Source of the DNA: Roseiconus lacunae
Lineage (GTDB): Bacteria > Planctomycetota > Planctomycetia > Pirellulales > Pirellulaceae
Length of the DNA stretch: 64,000 bases
Reading direction: 5' to 3'
NCBI RefSeq assembly: GCF_008312935.1
Contig: NZ_VSZO01000014.1
Coordinates: forward strand, 248,001-312,000
Part shown: one piece after another, positions 36,001 through 44,434 of the stretch
How the letters are laid out: the number at the start of each line of letters is the position of its first letter
How positions within the stretch are numbered: the first letter of the stretch is position 1
Notes under the pieces: model-generated
What the model saw: the letters and a program-made list of their open reading frames with translations, nothing else
What the model was told of the DNA's origin: nothing
Database searches by the model: none
Position numbers and translations under genes: made by a program

Positions 36001-36070
36001 CCGGCGATCCCACTGCTTCGACAACCACCGAAATTAGGATCAGCCGATTGGCGTTAGCCACGGTTTCGAT
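36001..36070 (+). repeat. 70-bp direct repeat, left copy
   Basis: Bases 36001-36070 recur at 37161-37230 with two mismatches. The second half (GATCAGCCGATTGGCGTTAG) belongs to the dispersed palindrome family. The pair flanks the 36273-37046 gene. Confidence 0.9.
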
Positions 36071-36272
36071 GACTGCAGCACTAAAAAACCTCCCCTTTTA
36101 TCTTCCTGTAAACAAATTTGGTGACCTCGCTCAAAGTTGACCGAGGCGGGATTGCTTTAGTTTCTCATTCTCGCGTTTCCCTCGGCAGGTTAAGGAATGC
36201 TCTGGACACGCGTTGCGGAAAGACGGTATCCAGCGACCTGAGAGCGTCTACCGATGTTGGAGAATAGTGCCG

Positions 36273-37046
36273 ATGGGGATGTTGATTTACAAGCCGACTC
36301 GGATGCTACTGCCGTACGCGCTCGTGTTGTTATCGCTTGCATTTTTTGGTCAGAAAGAAAAAGAGGATACTCGGACCGAGGATGACTTTCGGGTCAAACC
36401 GATCCATATCAAATCAGTCGAGACCGGAGCCAAGCTGCCTAACTTTGCCGGACTCGAAGGCGGTTTCCTCGACTGGGCCGACGCGACTGTTCAGACCTTG
36501 GCCGCCCGCAAAGCGGCGTCGACGCCATCAAAAGTGTATTGGGTTCCCTATCGTAGCCACGATTGCATAGAAGCACGATTTCGCCAGAACCTCGGGTTCG
36601 AGAAAGCAAAGATGCAACTGGCGTCATGGACTGCAAAAGACGAAGCGAAGATCCCCGTTGTTTTGGTCAAGCTTTACGAAAGGCAAATGCGATCATCATT
36701 CGCCGACCAGTTGGATGAAAGCGGTAACCTTCTTGGTCGAAAGCCGAGGCTAACGCAGGATGGCGATCAATTCACGGTTTCGTTGAACTCGACTCCCTAT
36801 GCGTTCTCCGCTTTGGCGTCAAAATCCGGTGTCACGATTCCCGATTCGATTCGAGCTCGCTACCTCGATGAAGAGACTGCTGGCATTTACGCGGTTGTGC
36901 CGGGCACGCATCCGTTGAAATCTCGCAGTCCGTCAAAAGGCGAAAAGACCTTTTGGGCTATCTGTCTGCTCGGGGGCATCGGTTGGATCATCCATCGCCG
37001 ACGACGCGGCGAATGGTTCGGTCGAGTCGGTACCGAATTCGCGTAG
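36273..37046 (+). CDS. Unknown protein with N- and C-terminal membrane helices
   Basis: A 257-residue protein from ATG 36273 (36279 is an equally good start; a TTG at 36213 would add 20). A membrane helix lies at about residues 11-26 (LLPYALVLLSLAFF) and another near the C-terminus (FWAICLLGGIGWIIH) followed by a basic tail RRRRGE. The middle is soluble and largely beta/alpha without a recognised motif. It sits between two 70-bp direct repeats, which may mean it arrived as a unit. Function unknown. Confidence 0.6.
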   Translation: MGMLIYKPTRMLLPYALVLLSLAFFGQKEKEDTRTEDDFRVKPIHIKSVETGAKLPNFAGLEGGFLDWADATVQTLAARKAASTPSKVYWVPYRSHDCIEARFRQNLGFEKAKMQLASWTAKDEAKIPVVLVKLYERQMRSSFADQLDESGNLLGRKPRLTQDGDQFTVSLNSTPYAFSALASKSGVTIPDSIRARYLDEETAGIYAVVPGTHPLKSRSPSKGEKTFWAICLLGGIGWIIHRRRRGEWFGRVGTEFA

Positions 37047-37160
37047 GCTTCTTTGCGTGAACGTCAGAACAAGCCCGTCAAATGCGTCGACCAAACTCGT
37101 TCCATCGTTTGTGTCGCGCAACACAACTGCTAATTAAAACCCCTTCCCCCTTTTTCTGTC

Positions 37161-37230
37161 CCGGCGATCCCACTGCTTCGACCACCACCGAAATTAGGAT
37201 CAGCCGATTGGCGTTAGCGACGGTTTCGAT
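37161..37230 (+). repeat. 70-bp direct repeat, right copy
   Basis: Matches 36001-36070 at 68 of 70 positions, spaced exactly 1160 bases away. An adjacent inverted segment at 37231-37250 (GTCGGCTGATGAACC) extends the dispersed-palindrome similarity. Confidence 0.9.
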
Positions 37231-37284
37231 GCAATCACCCGTCGGCTGATGAACCGAACCCAGGCCAATGAGGTCGACGAACCG

Positions 37285-39777
37285 CTAGTCGTCTTGCGAG
37301 ACGTAAGCGATGACTCCAAAACGAGCGTGGCTATACGGTTGTCCCAAATCGATTTCCTTTGCGAAGAGACTGCGTCGGTAGTCCGCATCGGATACCGAGC
37401 CGACTGTATTCAACGGATCGGTGAGTTCGGGAAAACGAGATCGAACCGTTTGGTTTTCGGCGACTTCAAGAAAACGTCCCGAGCGGTATTCCAGCAAAAT
37501 ATCTCCCGATCTGTCGGCAAAGATCACGTTCACATACTCCGGTGCGATCGCCGGGATCAGTTCGCGAAGTCGTTCGCCCAGATCAAGTTCGATCACATTC
37601 ATCCCAAAAAATTCGCCCATCGGATCATAAATCGCTGCGATTCCGCTGACGACCAAGGGGGAATGATGGTTGGTCGACAAGTCATCGGAAAATTGATCGT
37701 TCGTTCCCAGTAGCGCCGCGCCGGGACGTAGCTGAGCGAGTAGGCGGGTTTCCGGCGAGGCTGAATCAGAGTCGGTCGTTTTCAATAGCCGAGTCGGAAA
37801 GCGACGCGGTTGCTGGCCTACCGAAAACCGTTCGGACCGAACGAGTTCGCGTAGCTGGTTTTCGTTTTCCTGCTTGTAACAAACCATCGCAAGATAGGCT
37901 GGGTTCGCGTTTAGAAAGCCATCGAACAACTCACCTTGTCGGTCCAGCCATTGTTCCGGTGTTTGGATCGTATGATCAAACGCAGGCATGTCGCTTGGAC
38001 GCGGCGACGATGAAGCCAAAACCTCGACTTGATCGTCGGAAGCGTTTGTCGTCTCGATACCTTCATGACGGTTCGCGTTTTGCGACACCGTGATCGCGGA
38101 CATCAGTGGTAAATCGGTGATGAAGTGCAAGTCACGCTCCAGCGCGCGGGCTTCGGATTCCAATTTGGCCTCCAGGTCACCGGTGGTTTCGATCGCAGAT
38201 GAGAGTCGCGACGCGGACAATCGCACGCGGGCTCCTCGTTCGGTCAGGACGAAGGCACCGAGGCTGATGATGACTAGCGATACGGCCAGTAGAAGAACTT
38301 GTGTGAGCGTCGGGTGACGCATCATCCAATGCGACACGCGACTTTTTATCGGTGCTTGATAGGCATGCACGGGCGCCCCGGCCATGAAGCGTTGGACCTC
38401 CTCGGCAAGCTCCGTCGCCGACCGATACCGCTGATACCTGGCCCTGGAAAGTGCTTTCATGCAAATCGCATCCAGCTCTGCCGGAACTGTGGAATTGCGA
38501 TGTTTGGGGGCGACGACATCGTTCGACACGATCCGTGCGAGGAAGTGCTCACGTCCGATGCTTGATCCGGTTACTTCTGGTGTCGCGTGGTGCGGGCCGA
38601 CGCCGGTCAAAATCGTGTAGAGAATTCCGCCGAGACCATAGACGTCCGTGCTCACGTCAACTTCGTCCAAACGCCCGGCCGCTTGTTCCGGTGCCATGTA
38701 AAGTGGGGTCCCGATCACTCGTCCGGTCGACGCGGAACTTGAGTCATGCAAATCGCCAGGCTCGCTCCGCCCAGCGACTTCATAAAGCCCGGTCTTGTCG
38801 TTGACTTTTGAAAGGCCCCAATCGAGCAGCGTGACTTGTCCGAATTCGTCCAACGCAACGTTGGTTGGTTTTAAATCCCGGTGGATCACTTTCTGGGAAT
38901 GTGCATGGCCGACCGAGTGACAGACGCTGACGAACGAACTGAGTAATCGGTGCAACAGCATTTTATGTTCGGCCCCGGTCTGCCTCCGCTCATGGAATTC
39001 GTCGATCGCGTCGCTCATCGTGCGGCGTCCCAGAAAACGCATCACATAGAACGCCTTTCCGGACTTTTCATCGTGGCCGAACTGATGGATCGGAACAATT
39101 CCGGGATGTTCCAGCCGCCCGGTGATTTCGGCTTCCCGACGAAAATGCTCCAGGGCGATGTCTCCTGCCCTGGCACCATTGGTAAGTTCTTTCAAGGCGA
39201 CGTAGCGATTAAGATTCTCGTCGCGAGCAAGCCAAACCGTGCCGAGACCGCCTTGTCCGATTTTCCGTAGAAGCGTGTATCGCGAGCCGACGCTACGGTC
39301 TTCGATTTGTTCGAAGGCGATAAATGAAGATCCGCCCAATCCCAAAATTGAAGCCAGCCGTCCGTCAGGGTTCAGTGCCGCGATCAGTCGCGTGTTGAGG
39401 TCCTGGTAATTCTTTGCGTTTTGCGAAGACGCCTCTTGATCGGCTTCATTCAAAAAGCGAACCGACAGTTTCTCGATCTCGCTTGCTTGGTCTTCGCTCA
39501 AAAGTGACAACTGTTTCAGGTGCTCGACCAATTTGACGGGACCGAACGCCGTCCAGTTTCTTGTCACAAAGGCGAGCTGGGATTCGGTGATCAGACGGCT
39601 GTCGCGAAGTGCAACCGCAAACGCCAAGTCGTGTAGTGACTTAGCGCGAATCGATGTCACCGTATCGCCGGTCTCTTCTTCGGAATAAAAGCAAGGAGCC
39701 GTCGCTTCCAACCGCCAATCACGAACCGAGAATTCCGTTTCGTCATCCGCATCGTTTTTTTGGGCGGGATCGGTCAT
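37285..39777 (-). CDS. Transmembrane Ser/Thr protein kinase with extracytoplasmic sensor
   Basis: An 830-residue kinase. The soluble N-terminus (about 165 residues) is unassigned. The kinase domain at about 168-455 has the glycine loop GQGGLGTVWLARD, VAIK-equivalent VALKEL, catalytic HRDLKPTN and DWG instead of DFG (LLDWGLSK), a variant common among planctomycete kinases. A single membrane helix near 489-510 (VLLLAVSLVIISLGAFVL) leads to a 320-residue extracytoplasmic domain with Cache-like features (FADRSGDILLEYRSGRFLEV). ATG 39777 has GAGGAG just upstream; a longer frame starts at 39825. Ligand unknown. Confidence 0.9.
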   Translation of the reverse strand: MTDPAQKNDADDETEFSVRDWRLEATAPCFYSEEETGDTVTSIRAKSLHDLAFAVALRDSRLITESQLAFVTRNWTAFGPVKLVEHLKQLSLLSEDQASEIEKLSVRFLNEADQEASSQNAKNYQDLNTRLIAALNPDGRLASILGLGGSSFIAFEQIEDRSVGSRYTLLRKIGQGGLGTVWLARDENLNRYVALKELTNGARAGDIALEHFRREAEITGRLEHPGIVPIHQFGHDEKSGKAFYVMRFLGRRTMSDAIDEFHERRQTGAEHKMLLHRLLSSFVSVCHSVGHAHSQKVIHRDLKPTNVALDEFGQVTLLDWGLSKVNDKTGLYEVAGRSEPGDLHDSSSASTGRVIGTPLYMAPEQAAGRLDEVDVSTDVYGLGGILYTILTGVGPHHATPEVTGSSIGREHFLARIVSNDVVAPKHRNSTVPAELDAICMKALSRARYQRYRSATELAEEVQRFMAGAPVHAYQAPIKSRVSHWMMRHPTLTQVLLLAVSLVIISLGAFVLTERGARVRLSASRLSSAIETTGDLEAKLESEARALERDLHFITDLPLMSAITVSQNANRHEGIETTNASDDQVEVLASSSPRPSDMPAFDHTIQTPEQWLDRQGELFDGFLNANPAYLAMVCYKQENENQLRELVRSERFSVGQQPRRFPTRLLKTTDSDSASPETRLLAQLRPGAALLGTNDQFSDDLSTNHHSPLVVSGIAAIYDPMGEFFGMNVIELDLGERLRELIPAIAPEYVNVIFADRSGDILLEYRSGRFLEVAENQTVRSRFPELTDPLNTVGSVSDADYRRSLFAKEIDLGQPYSHARFGVIAYVSQDD

Positions 39778-39950
39778 CGACTCCTCGTTGAAAATTTTTG
39801 TCCGGATGTGGGCGGGGCAAACCACCTTGCGACTCCGCTGCGACAGGACTCGACTCGCCGCAGTGCTTGAAAGTTGGTGTCACGCTGGACGGTCAAGATC
39901 ATCATAGTGCCCCGCCAATTTTAATCTCCTAGCAACTCAAACGAATCTAA

Positions 39951-39967
39951 ATGGTGCCACCCACCAA
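39951..39967 (+). repeat. REP-like repeat copy R1 (plus orientation)
   Basis: Contains ATGGTGCCACCCACCAA preceded by AATCTAA. It lies 62 bases upstream of the transposase gene, whose downstream flank carries the same sequence inverted (R2, 41386-41399). Confidence 0.8.
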
Positions 39968-40028
39968 ATAAGTTGACTTTGCCGGCAACGATGCATAGAT
40001 TGAACGCACCCCCTAGACGGAGAGTGCG

Positions 40029-41189
40029 ATGCCTCGACCTCAGCGGTGTGAACAGTTCACAGCAAGCGACATCTGCGTCGTTCATGTGACTCAGCGTTGC
40101 GTACGCCGGGCGTGGCTTGCCGGCGTGGACCCTGTTACCGGCCAAGATTATTCGTTCCGAAAGGAATGGATCCGCCGCAGGATGGAGGCCCTTGCTTCCG
40201 TCTTTGCTATCGACGTGCTCACGTATGCGATCATGAGCAACCACTTGCACCAGGTTCTGCGCAGCCGGCCCGACGTGTGTGCTCAGTGGACCGACGAGGA
40301 GGTCGCCATCCGCTGGCTGCGTGTTTTCCCCGGCAAACGCCTCGAAGAGCACCTTGCCGAACCGAGCGAAAACGATGTCAAAATGCTCGTTCGCAACAGG
40401 GAGCGGATTCAACTGATTCGATCACGGTTGTCCGATATCTCCTGGTTCATGCGTGCTTTGGCGGAGCCGATCGCACGGATCGCCAATCGGCAGGATGAAT
40501 GCACGGGACGCTTCTGGGAAGGGCGTTTCAAAGCACAACGAATTGTGGACGAAGCCGGCCTGCTCGCTTGCAGCATGTACGTGGATCTCAATCCCGTCCG
40601 AGCGGCGATGGCTGCCAGTCCCGAGGGCACTCCGCACACCAGTGCATACGATCGGGCGAAATCCCGGAGCGGGGAGGAGATCCCGTCAGCCGCATTTGAC
40701 CTCAAGCCGGTGGATACCGAGGAGGCCGGCCGCAAGGCTCGTGAGACACCCATCGATGAACTTCGCAAACAACGAATGCAGAAGCGTCGAAGTCCAACGG
40801 GAAAACGAGTTCTCCGAGATGCTTGGCTCAGCCCAATTCGGATCAAGCCCGACAAGCTTTCTAATGACGCAGAGGTTCACACCGAGGGGGTTCGCAGCAG
40901 TGATCGCGGGTTCCTTAATGTCGACTGGGAAATGTACTGGGAATTGCTGTGCTGGACCGCGAATCAACGTGTCGATGGTGTGGCCAGTAAAATTCCCCAG
41001 GCACTGTCCAGCCTGTTGAGCCAAGTTGGGGTCGACACCTCGATGTGGCGCGACTTGGTTTGGCACTGGCCAAAGTACTTTGGCAAATCGTCGTGTGTCG
41101 GCAGTCCGGATTCGATGAAAGCACACGCCAAAGAAGCCGGTCGCCACCATCACCGAGGCCAAGCGCTCGCCGCGACTTGTTTTAGCTAA
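40029..41189 (+). CDS. REP-associated tyrosine transposase (IS200-like HUH family)
   Basis: A 386-residue protein with an N-terminal Y1 transposase domain: the FxVTQRC-like strand (VVHVTQRCVRR), the HUH motif YAIMSNHLHQVL at about residues 64-75, and the later CSMYVDLNPVRAAM segment typical of RAYT proteins. Residues 230-386 are a C-terminal extension common in planctomycete homologs. RAYTs are single-copy relatives of IS200 transposases thought to mobilise REP palindromes. Here the gene is bracketed by inverted repeat copies R1 and R2, which suggests a mobile unit of about 1.45 kb. Confidence 0.85.
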   Translation: MPRPQRCEQFTASDICVVHVTQRCVRRAWLAGVDPVTGQDYSFRKEWIRRRMEALASVFAIDVLTYAIMSNHLHQVLRSRPDVCAQWTDEEVAIRWLRVFPGKRLEEHLAEPSENDVKMLVRNRERIQLIRSRLSDISWFMRALAEPIARIANRQDECTGRFWEGRFKAQRIVDEAGLLACSMYVDLNPVRAAMAASPEGTPHTSAYDRAKSRSGEEIPSAAFDLKPVDTEEAGRKARETPIDELRKQRMQKRRSPTGKRVLRDAWLSPIRIKPDKLSNDAEVHTEGVRSSDRGFLNVDWEMYWELLCWTANQRVDGVASKIPQALSSLLSQVGVDTSMWRDLVWHWPKYFGKSSCVGSPDSMKAHAKEAGRHHHRGQALAATCFS

Positions 41190-41385
41190 TAGAACTTAGC
41201 CAGGCTCGCCTCCGCACTACCGCTTCTGACCACCGGGGCTAAATCCCCAGTCTTAACGAGCGCAACTTGGTCGTTAAACGCAGTTTTCAACGCTGCCATC
41301 GGAAATTCACTTCGTCGTTTAGACGGAAGTAGGCCCCCGGCCCTCCACGCCAGCCAGGCTTATCTAGCAAAGCGTCACTCGTAAG

Positions 41386-41399
41386 TTGGGTGGCACCAT
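41386..41399 (-). repeat. REP-like repeat copy R2 (minus orientation)
   Basis: TTGGGTGGCACCAT, the inverse complement of R1 apart from one base difference, downstream of the transposase gene. Confidence 0.8.
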
Positions 41400-41435
41400 T
41401 CGGAAGACTTCTCGGTGGAGTGTTTCGGGGCATTC

Positions 41436-41506
41436 AATGTCGTTCGGCTCTCCGAGCCGTAAACGCTAGATGCATGCGCTGTCGGCTCGGAGAACCGAGC
41501 GACATT
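41436..41506. repeat. Long inverted repeat, 24-bp arms
   Basis: Arms 41436-41459 and 41483-41506 are inverse complements apart from two mismatches (left AATGTCGTTCGGCTCTCCGA, then GCCG). The 23-base loop contains GCATGC. No T-run follows, so this is a palindromic repeat rather than a terminator. It differs from the R1-R6 family and from the CAGCCGA family. Confidence 0.8.
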
Positions 41507-41564
41507 CGCCAGATGACGCACGATTTGGCTTGGCTGTCTTTTTTTAGAAACAATCACCCAATAA

Positions 41565-41580
41565 GTGGGTGGCACCATTC
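41565..41580 (-). repeat. REP-like repeat copy R3 (minus orientation)
   Basis: GTGGGTGGCACCATTC, same orientation as R2. It follows a poly-T stretch (TTTTTTT near 41540). Confidence 0.8.
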
Positions 41581-41786
41581 GGAGATCCTTCTGGGATCCG
41601 GTGAAGGAAGTTAAGGGCCCACTGTTTATCGAAAACACATTGACGTGGAAATCATTGGGCAAACACGATGGTTCGGACCGCGAGCGGTGGGTCCCAATAT
41701 CCTTCAACGGAAAGTATGCATTGCCTCCCCCGGGAGAGCACAAGACTGAATTGCAGCTGAATTTTCAGTGGGTCCGTGATGGTTAA
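41565..41786 (+). pseudogene. Possible gene-end remnant
   Basis: An open frame starting inside repeat R3 ends at TAA 41784-41786. Its last 55 residues (WKSLGKHDGSDRERWVPISF, then ALPPPGEHKTELQLNFQW) look like a real protein end, while the first part is translated repeat. There is no start or upstream domain, so it may be the C-terminus of a lost gene. Low certainty. Confidence 0.3.
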
Positions 41787-41892
41787 ACTAGGGGATGTGA
41801 TCTCACGAAGCTAGCCAATACCCCTCCCGTAAGTTTTCGCCGTTATTTTGACGGGTTTTTCCCGGAATCCTCTGACGATTGAATCCAAACAG

Positions 41893-42080
41893 ATCTCAAT
41901 GGTGCCACCCACCAAGAAAGTTGTTCATCGCTTTTGCTGCTGCAGCAGGATTTGTTCGAGCGACGACGGTGGTTTGGTTCTGGGCGTTTGGTTTTGATCG
42001 ATGATCGGAGAGACCGCTCCGGCGTTGTCTGCCGAGAGGGCGGCCGAGACGACATCGAGCGTTCCCGACGTGACAGTATC
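41893..42080 (-). pseudogene. Copied 3' end of the 43080-44219 gene
   Basis: These bases match 43048-43235 without gaps (constant offset 1155) and with few mismatches. Read on the minus strand they encode the last about 50 residues of the 43080-44219 protein, from TVTSGTLDVV to LLQQQKR and the stop. The fragment has no promoter or leader. It is enclosed by repeat R4 on one side and the inverted R5 on the other. Confidence 0.85.
41899..41915 (+). repeat. REP-like repeat copy R4 (plus orientation)
   Basis: ATGGTGCCACCCACCAA, identical to R1. It forms one border of the copied gene fragment. Confidence 0.8.
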
Positions 42081-42088
42081 GGTGATAT

Positions 42089-42109
42089 GTGGGTGACACC
42101 ATTCAGATT
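42089..42109 (-). repeat. REP-like repeat copy R5 (minus orientation)
   Basis: GTGGGTGACACCATTCAGAT, close to the inverse complement of R1 including its flanking AATCTAA. It forms the other border of the copied gene fragment. Confidence 0.75.
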
Positions 42110-42215
42110 CCCACAAGAACTAAGACAGCCGATGGCACCAACTGAAGATTGCGTGGGCATCCCCTGGTGCCGATCCAGGCCATCGTCCAGGTTGCTGCAA
42201 GTTGGATGGCCGTTG

Positions 42216-42950
42216 CTAACTTTTTGGGAAAGGCGCCTTGGTGTGCTCGAACCAGTCAATGCCGCTTTTGGACCCAACCTCTGTGGCGCGATCTGGCGGT
42301 AGATAGCAAGCTAAAGGTTTTGGGCCAAACCCAATCGGGTCTTCATCTAGGCGTTCGAAGCGATGTGATTCGACCGGGGACAAATCGAAGTGTTTGATTC
42401 CGTTCGTGTGTAGCAGTGTTTTTAGTTTAGAAGAAACCCAAACTTTCGTCGGCAGTGGCCATACTAGAAATAGGTCAGATCCATCATGCTGTCCGGGATC
42501 GAGAATCATTTTTACATTTGTACATGGGGTGTACTTGTGATTTCCAAACCGGTTTCGATCGATCTCGGCAATGCCTGATAGCGGGCTTGCTGAGCCTCCC
42601 CAGCCTGTGACAACTAATTGCCAAAATTTAGTTCTTTCTGGATTGTGCGGAAAGGGTATTCTTGCATCTGCAGCGACGACTTCGTATCCCGTGATCTTAG
42701 CATCACGGAATATATTAAGCAGCGTATCTGAAACGAAGATACTTGGAGGTGCCGCACCGGCGATGATTAGATCGCCGAAAGCTTTCTTTTGAATGACGAA
42801 TTTGCATGGCTTTTGGAAGAGAAACGCATGGTCGAGTTCATCTCGCACTCTTAATTTGGCGTTGGTACGATCTAAGTCGCAGCCGCCAAAGAATTTGCGT
42901 TTCAAAAAAAAGAAGCCGTCAACCCTGGTGTCTGTGCTAGTCAAGCCCAT
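42216..42950 (-). CDS. Immunity-protein-like orphan (resembles SitI6/Imm11-type families)
   Basis: A 244-residue cytoplasmic protein. It has two similar segments, PSIFVSDTLLNIFRDAKITG and TKVWVSSKLKTLLHTNGIKH, each followed by a strand with conserved glycine or proline, plus VVTGWGG. That arrangement resembles immunity proteins of polymorphic-toxin systems in the double-CXXCG/SitI6 and DUF1629 (Imm11) groups, but no CXXCG pair is present. No toxin gene lies beside it. The gene sits within the repeat mosaic and looks AT-rich. ATG 42950 is very close to AAGGAG; TTG 42944 has better spacing. The family assignment is tentative. Confidence 0.5.
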   Translation of the reverse strand: MGLTSTDTRVDGFFFLKRKFFGGCDLDRTNAKLRVRDELDHAFLFQKPCKFVIQKKAFGDLIIAGAAPPSIFVSDTLLNIFRDAKITGYEVVAADARIPFPHNPERTKFWQLVVTGWGGSASPLSGIAEIDRNRFGNHKYTPCTNVKMILDPGQHDGSDLFLVWPLPTKVWVSSKLKTLLHTNGIKHFDLSPVESHRFERLDEDPIGFGPKPLACYLPPDRATEVGSKSGIDWFEHTKAPFPKS

Positions 42951-43046
42951 ACTCCTTTACCAATTTCCTGGCGAACTCAAAGATTCGTGCCGTGTCGTGA
43001 TTTACTTCATTCTCGCGAAATGCACCCCATCGACGAATGGCACAGA

Positions 43047-43070
43047 AATCTAAATGGTTCCACCCACCAA
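43047..43070 (+). repeat. REP-like repeat copy R6 (plus orientation)
   Basis: AATCTAAATGGTTCCACCCA then CCAA, one mismatch from R1. It lies 10 bases after the stop of the 43080-44219 gene (minus strand) and starts the region that was copied to 41893-42080. Confidence 0.8.
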
Positions 43071-43079
43071 GAAAGTTGT

Positions 43080-44219
43080 TCATCGCTTTTGTTGCTGCAG
43101 CAGGATTTGCTCGAGCGACGACGGTGGTTTGGTTCTGGGCGTTTGGTTTTGATCGATGATCGGAGAGACCGCTCCGGCGTTGTCTGCCGAGAGGGCGGCC
43201 GCGACGACATCGAGCGTTCCCGACGTGACGGCATCGCCAGGTGGCAATTCAAATCGACCGAGGCCTCGCCCTTGAAAGTTCGTTTCCTCGATCACGTTCG
43301 GACTCTTCCCCGTCCGGTCGATTGCCACGGATTGCAATCGCCACTCGTGAACGACTAATTCGTATCGCGGCGGAGGAGGGATCGGGATCGTGACGGTTCG
43401 TGTCGTGAGCGCACCGTCGGGTGTGTAGGTTTCAATTTGCTGCACACGATCCGCTCCCGCGTCCCGTTCGATCGTCACGGGTTGACTCTGCAGCCCCGCA
43501 ATACGGACTTGCCGTGATTTTTGCGGTTCGATGCGATCACGAATCGTCACACGAATCGGTCGTTGTGACGTGTTCTGCAACTGAACGGTCGCCGGCGGCA
43601 GGGCGGGCCGCGGAACGATTTTGGAATCCACGATGGTCGATGTCGGACGCGGCCAAAAGGCCCCAGGATATCCCGGCGCACTTAACCCTGCGCTTCCGTA
43701 TCCAATCGACGAAGAAAACACGTTGAGCGTCAGGCCCTGGTTGATGTAGCCATAGCTCGGGTAACCCCAGCCATACGGATGCCAACGGTAACCATAACCG
43801 CCGTACGGCCAACCACCATAGATCGGATCGTAGCGAGGACGGTGGGGGCGCGGCCTTCCCGGGCGAGGCCCGCGTGGGGCCGGACGCAAGATCCGTCGCG
43901 AAAAAACAAATTGTGGGAACGCATCGTCAAGGTCGGCAACTTGCAGTCTGCCGTGCCCTGAACGTGGGAAGCGGACAATGCGGTTGAGCGACGGCAACCA
44001 GTAGCCGGCATAGTTTCCATTCATCGAATCGAAAGAACGGTCGCGTTGAAAGAAATAGCGTCGTCCGTTGACTTCGGTCGCAATCAGGCTGTCCCGCCGA
44101 ATCGAAACATCGGCGGTCACAAAGCCAGAAGGCTCGACCAACTGAAACCCTTGAGCCGAGATCGAATCGGCTGTCACGAGCGCCACCGCAGCGGTTGTCC
44201 AAGCAATCAATCGTCGCAT
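43080..44219 (-). CDS. Exported protein with Tyr/Gly/Pro-rich centre
   Basis: A 379-residue protein with a signal peptide (MRRLIAWTTAAVALVTADSI, cleavage near SAQG). Residues 30-110 are a folded-looking domain (VNGRRYFFQRDRSFDSMNGN). Residues 115-175 are rich in Gly, Tyr, Trp and Pro (YGGWPYGGYGYRWHPYGWGY). Residues 200-340 are beta-rich, and the tail is polar and ends QILLQQQKR. Function unknown. ATG 44219 is chosen; a TTG at 44222 is one codon upstream. Its last 50 codons were copied to 41893-42080. Confidence 0.7.
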   Translation of the reverse strand: MRRLIAWTTAAVALVTADSISAQGFQLVEPSGFVTADVSIRRDSLIATEVNGRRYFFQRDRSFDSMNGNYAGYWLPSLNRIVRFPRSGHGRLQVADLDDAFPQFVFSRRILRPAPRGPRPGRPRPHRPRYDPIYGGWPYGGYGYRWHPYGWGYPSYGYINQGLTLNVFSSSIGYGSAGLSAPGYPGAFWPRPTSTIVDSKIVPRPALPPATVQLQNTSQRPIRVTIRDRIEPQKSRQVRIAGLQSQPVTIERDAGADRVQQIETYTPDGALTTRTVTIPIPPPPRYELVVHEWRLQSVAIDRTGKSPNVIEETNFQGRGLGRFELPPGDAVTSGTLDVVAAALSADNAGAVSPIIDQNQTPRTKPPSSLEQILLQQQKR

Positions 44220-44434
44220 CAAATGCCTCCAGTAAGGGTCGCACCAATTCGGGCAAGAACACTCAATGCTTCGTCTGGTTTCAAATGAACGATCCGCCGA
44301 ATCGCCTTCGCCAAGCTGTCTTCGCAGTACGTTTCCCGCGGGACCCCGCTTTAAGCAGAGGTCGCGATGCGGGGCCCGCCAGTTAGTACGTTTGGCTTGC
44401 GGTTATCGGAAAGCTTCTCATTTGAAACGCGGCA

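Larger units (their letters stand above)
41190..42215. mobile_element. Repeat mosaic downstream of the transposase
   Basis: This kilobase holds no intact gene. It is built from repeat copies R2, R3, R4 and R5, an inverted repeat at 41436-41506, a possible gene remnant at 41565-41786 and a copied gene end at 41893-42080. The arrangement looks like repeated insertion or recombination by the REP/RAYT system. Confidence 0.6.

Noticed and set aside
35599-36057. A plus-strand frame running past the acyl-AMP ligase stop through the tandem repeat
   Set aside because: It is out of frame with the ligase and ends in dispersed-repeat DNA, so it is not taken as a gene.
41925-42116. A 63-residue minus-strand frame starting in repeat R5
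   Set aside because: It is the copied gene end preceded by translated repeat; listed as a pseudogene instead.
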